DNA of 64,000 nt, from NCBI GenBank assembly GCA_035772785.1, contig JAOCPU010000007.1, positions 686,001 through 750,000 of the forward strand. Direction: 5' to 3'. Under the pieces are notes generated by a model. That model was given only the letters and a program-made list of their open reading frames with translations. It did not search any database and had not been told where the DNA came from. Positions 60,317 to 64,000 of this stretch are shown here, in pieces; the stretch's first letter is position 1, and the number at the start of each line of letters is the position of its first letter. The position numbers and the translations under genes were made by a program. The DNA is from Phlebiopsis flavidoalba (lineage: Eukaryota > Basidiomycota > Agaricomycetes > Polyporales > Phanerochaetaceae).

Positions 60317-61141
60317 GCAGTTCCGTCGTCAGATACTGCAGATACTGTTTTCGAGGTCAACGGAGTAGGCGGGCATGAAGAAAAAAGGCATACAGATGTG
60401 GTGTTGCGAGGACAGGCATGCATGAGACCGATATGTGTGTGAAGAGAAAATGATGGCAGGGGATGCCAATATGGACACGTTGATGGGGAGGGAAGGCGAT
60501 GAAGTGCTACGCCTAAAGCACGAATGTTCCAAGCAGCTGCAGACACAAATGGAAGCTGTGCAAAGAGTGAGGGGTGCAGGTGCCCGATGTGCAAAACGAG
60601 AGGGCAAGGAAGGTCGCGGTGGAAGTATTTGCCACGTGGAATCGTATCGGCAGGACGATAGGCACAAATAGGGAGATATCTCGCAAATGGAATAACATTA
60701 AAATTCGGTTATCAACGTCAATGACATTGAAGATAATACACAATCAAAGTAGCCGACTTGGACGAAGCATCGTGGTTGTGTAGGAATGCGTGCAGCGACA
60801 GAATCCCTCGAAGGATAGGGCAGTAACGAGCCGGGTCCGACCGAGAACGCAAGACAACAGACGGCGGCATATTGCAACGAAATCATCACGGAAAAGATAG
60901 GTCGATATGATAAGCTGTATTTTGATTCTGAATGCCAAAGAGGAATGGTGACGATATCCATTTCATCGAAGCAATATCTACAGATAGAAGCGGGAAGGGG
61001 TGAGACCAAAACTATACGTAAAGAACAAGGGGATATTCAACCAGTGGCCCAGGCGGGTGATGAGACAGAGCTAGTAGGGGCAGGAGAACGGTGTGGGTCC
61101 GTGTCTGCGCTGAACCGCGCGGTCAGCAGCAAAGAGCCTCA
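60317..61141. other. no gene recognised
   Basis: Short frames on both strands, for example 60,698-61,009 (-), with a Cys/Arg-rich patch but no family. It may include 5' exons of the membrane-protein fragment and the upstream region of the AP-3 gene. Confidence 0.3.
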
Positions 61142-61325
61142 GACCGTTACCAGCGCCAAAAAAGCCCTAGGACCGTTACCAGCGCCAAAGCAAACCCCAG
61201 GACCATTACCGAGCGCCAAAACGGCCCCAGACCGTTACCAGCGCCTGAAACAGCCCCAGGACCGTTACCAGCGCCAAAAAAGCCCAGGACCGTTACCAGC
61301 GACCTAAGAACAACCCTAGGACCGT
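61142..61325 (+). repeat. 30-bp minisatellite, six units plus a partial
   Basis: GACCGTTACCAGCGCCAAAA-type units start at 61142, 61171, 61201, 61230, 61260, 61288 and (partial) 61320. The first half of each unit is nearly constant and the second half varies. The period is close to a multiple of three, so an open frame runs through with a Gly-Pro-Leu-Pro-Ala-Pro-Lys repeat, but this is probably incidental. It lies 130 bp upstream of the AP-3 beta start. Confidence 0.88.
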
Positions 61326-61453
61326 GCCGCCACGTGGGCGAGCGGAACCAGCGGCTATTTTTCCCTACGTGTGTGTTAACCGATTCTTAAGTGAATCGGA
61401 AACTGGTTTCCTTCGATCCCCCACCGACCCCCTCTTAAACGCGTACTCAAGCC

Positions 61454-64000
61454 ATGTCAGGCTTTGAATCTGAATACTATTGCCGAAAAATTGCTTACAC
61501 GTTTCGGCGCACTCGTCTGCAGGAGACGTTCTCGGAACACACGCGAGACTTGGACCATCGCTAGAGGGACTGGTGCATCCTATTTCGACACCACCGGAGG
61601 ATAAAGTCAAGAATATACGCAAGCAATTAGGATTTCCAACAGTGACAGGGAGAAACTGGGACGCCATGAAGCGTCTCATTGCGGTGCGTCATTCGCTGTC
61701 ACTGCGCTTTGTGTAATTTGATAGGCCTCGAAGCTCATTTCAAAGGGCCGGAATGTATCCGAGTTCTTTGCTCAAGTAGTGAAGAATGTCGCGTCGCATA
61801 ACCTGGAAATACGGAAGTTAGTCTACATATACCTTCGTTCGCTATGCAGAACACGAGCCCGACCTCGCATTTGCTTTCAATCAACACCTGTTCAAAAGGA
61901 CCTGTCCGACCCAAATCCGACTCATCCGGGCATGGCACTACGCGTTACTGTCTGGTATCAAGGTTCCTATGATAGGGAGTATAGTCGTTTTGGCCATCAA
62001 GAAATGTGCTTCGGACCATACTAGTCAATATTAGTCCGAAAGGCAATGGCCGCCATTGGCCGTTCCATCAAGGAACTACAAGTCGGTCTGAAGTTCTCTA
62101 CACACAAGAGATCCATTTCGTTGATGTTCAATGTAGGCTTGACCCTGGGCTACCAGCCGGATCTTATTGAAATCATTATCAAACAAATCTTATCTACAGA
62201 GATATCGCTCGCCACTTTCAATAGGCAGTGTACGCGACTGCGTTCGAAGCCGTCTGCCCGAAACTCGCTCTACCAGGACTTGTTGCACAAGACACTACCG
62301 CCGACTTTGCACCGTACGCTTGATAGATGTCGTATGAAGGGGTCAGGCAGAACATTTGATGGCCTACTATGGGAGTTTTCGGATACGTCTTGAGGACGAT
62401 GCTTCCCCGACCACTGGTTTCTGAACAGGGCGATTGGAGATGGATTCGGACGTCCAAATTTACTTCTCACGTCGTGTTTCAGCCATTGTTCCAATCTTAT
62501 AACTCTGCTGTAAGTCTTCAAGTTCGTACAATGTAGCACGTTAAGTGTACGAATCGCCCCAGGTCGTGCTTGCTACGGTGCTGGGTGGTTCTTCTATTAC
62601 GCTGCACCTGTCTTCAGTTAACACCCCAAAGTCGTCCCTCAGATCGATGCTCCGTCTTCTCCATGTGTCTTCAGAAGTGGAGCGGGACTGTGTTACCATA
62701 CCTCCTTTCTGGTTTCCCAAACATTGGTGGTATGTAAGCAAGTCGACGAGACATATGTGTGATACATGACGTTGACCTCCCATTGACAGCATTTACTGGC
62801 TCCGGCACATCCTTACTTTTTGATAAGGACTTGACGATACTCCACAAGTGAAGAAGCGACAAAATGCGCCTACTAAGGACAATAATCGACCCCGACAACT
62901 ACCCAAACACTGTTACGTGAATTTACAGTGATGCAAATCGGCATTATAGTTATCGTGCATCAGCTCATTAGGTACAGCAATGTGATTGCATGGAGGATCT
63001 CCGGAGCTGATTGACCCTACAGTCATGTGTAATCCATTGAAAGCGACCTCTAGGGACCACGGCGCGCGCCTGATCCCCCGAGGCTGCACAACAATGTCGG
63101 GTTTATCCTGATGACGTTCATCCAAAGCAAACACAGTAAGTCGCAGATGAGCCCCATCAGATTGCCTCACACTCACGCCTTTTGATGTGTAGGCATATCG
63201 TAGCAAATGCAGTCATTGTGCTTAAGCTTTTGGTCCAATCCAGTCTTCAGCAAGAAAGTGTACCAAGCACATACTCCTTCCACTTCCGTCGTCTCGCGGC
63301 TGGCAACACTCATTCGATAGTATCACACACCCTCAGGCTCGAGCATGCATACTGTGGCTTGCGGGTCCAATACGCGGCCTCAGACACTACACACTATAAT
63401 GATGCTCAAGTGTTGGACCCGAGGGCATAGTTCCATGGGCCACCAGACCTGCTCGCAAATCCGCTCCTCACATTTATGCAGGAGGTGAGCTGTTTTGCCC
63501 CCGTGTAAATTTCACTGTTTCAAATGGTTTTCCGCTTCCAGGAACCTATCGTCAAGCTACAAAAAAAAAGCTGTGACGCTGGGCGCAAAACTGCTGGTCA
63601 TCTGCCCCTCCCGACCGCACGTTGACACTAGCTCTTGAACCGATACATTCTCTCGCTTGCCGATACGATCTCACCTTCGATGTGCGAAGACCATTAGTGC
63701 GCGAAATGATTGGTTCATTGCTACTTTGCGTGCGTCTCAAATCTACTTGAGGACGATGAGCAAAGGGAAGACCAGGGCGGCGTAGTTCTTGAGGCGAGAG
63801 CAGGTGTGGAAGTTGGTGCTATTAAACTGCAACAGTACTCTGGTACGCGCTAACGGCGCCGTTCAAGGTCCAGGTCATGTTGTGTAACGAGTACCGCGCT
63901 TGATCAAGACTTTATCGGCTCTGCAGGTTGTGAATTTAATTGCATTCTGGTCCAAGAAATACAATGTATGGCACAAATTTCTCGGTTTTTCACTGTGGAA
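61454..64000 (+). CDS. apl6: AP-3 adaptor complex subunit beta (Apl6 type), 3' end outside the window
   Basis: AP-3 beta is the large adaptin of the AP-3 coat, which sorts cargo from Golgi/endosome to vacuole. Near the start (ATG 61454-61456) it reads Leu-Gln-Glu-Thr-Phe-Ser-Glu-His-Thr-Arg-Asp-Leu, then Asp-Ala-Met-Lys-Arg-Leu-Ile-Ala. Next is the adaptin signature Val-Lys-Asn-Val-Ala-Ser-His-Asn-Leu-Glu-Ile-Arg-Lys-Leu-Val-Tyr-Ile-Tyr-Leu (61,776-61,838). Gln-Lys-Asp-Leu-Ser-Asp-Pro-Asn-Pro, Met-Ala-Leu-Arg-Val, Trp-Gly-Gln near 62,350 and Leu-Leu-His-Val-Ser-Ser-Glu-Val-Glu-Arg near 62,660 follow. Later are Ala-Asn-Ala-Val-Ile-Val-Leu-Lys-Leu-Leu-Val-Gln near 63,205, His-Pro-Gln-Ala-Arg-Ala-Cys-Ile-Leu-Trp-Leu near 63,330 and Gly-Gly-Val-Val-Leu-Arg-Arg-Glu-Gln near 63,780. 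The Gln-Lys-Asp-Leu-Ser-Asp motif fits AP-3 beta rather than AP-1/2. Many 1-nt breaks and a few introns occur. The hinge and ear lie beyond the window. Confidence 0.88.

Overview
This is a fungal nuclear window, most likely from a basidiomycete (Agaricomycetes). The genes have short GT-AG introns of about 50-65 nt with CTAAC-like branch sites, the tRNAs carry small introns, and the recognisable proteins are eukaryotic housekeeping proteins of fungal type (proteasome beta-4, Cdc20, recyclin-1, AP-3 beta, Dgk1-type diacylglycerol kinase). I cannot name the species.

Layout. Positions 1-37,080 are a gene-rich, roughly 50% GC block. Recognised in order: tRNA-Asp(GUC), a MYND zinc-finger protein (+), Cdc20 (-), a small Cys-rich protein (+), a 4HBT-type thioesterase (-), proteasome subunit beta-4 (+), recyclin-1 (-), a tRNA-Ala-like gene (+), a very large sacsin/HSP90-like ATPase protein (-), a CTP-dependent diacylglycerol kinase (-), ribosomal protein uS8/RPS22 (-), ribosomal protein eS17/RPS17 (+) and tRNA-Pro(UGG) (-). 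The two ribosomal protein genes are head to head across about 500 bp.

From 37,255 to about 51,600 lies a stack of nested transposons. It contains three related 0.87-0.89 kb TA-flanked Tc1/mariner-like elements without a transposase, a second such family with long inverted repeats, and three short non-autonomous Helitrons with A|TC...CTAG|T ends. It also contains two related 3.5-4.0 kb elements (A and B) whose ends start CATC(C)ACA and which create 3-bp TGA target duplications. A and B have AT-rich arms around GC-rich cores and encode no recognisable transposase. They are the best candidate here for an undescribed mobile family. A 5'-truncated RecQ-type helicase lies at 54.4-56.1 kb and a third GC-rich island at 57.6-59.2 kb. 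Gene territory resumes at about 59.6 kb, and the AP-3 adaptor beta subunit gene starts at 61,454 and runs off the end.

Most conserved genes can be read only by switching frame. The breaks are 1-nt gains or losses, often in homopolymers, inside otherwise conserved codons and beside intact introns. This affects several normally single-copy essential genes at once, so uncorrected indel errors in the assembly are the simplest explanation. Regional decay cannot be excluded. It also means many genes between 6 and 19 kb may be unrecognisable for this reason. CDS coordinates below are gene spans including introns and frame breaks.
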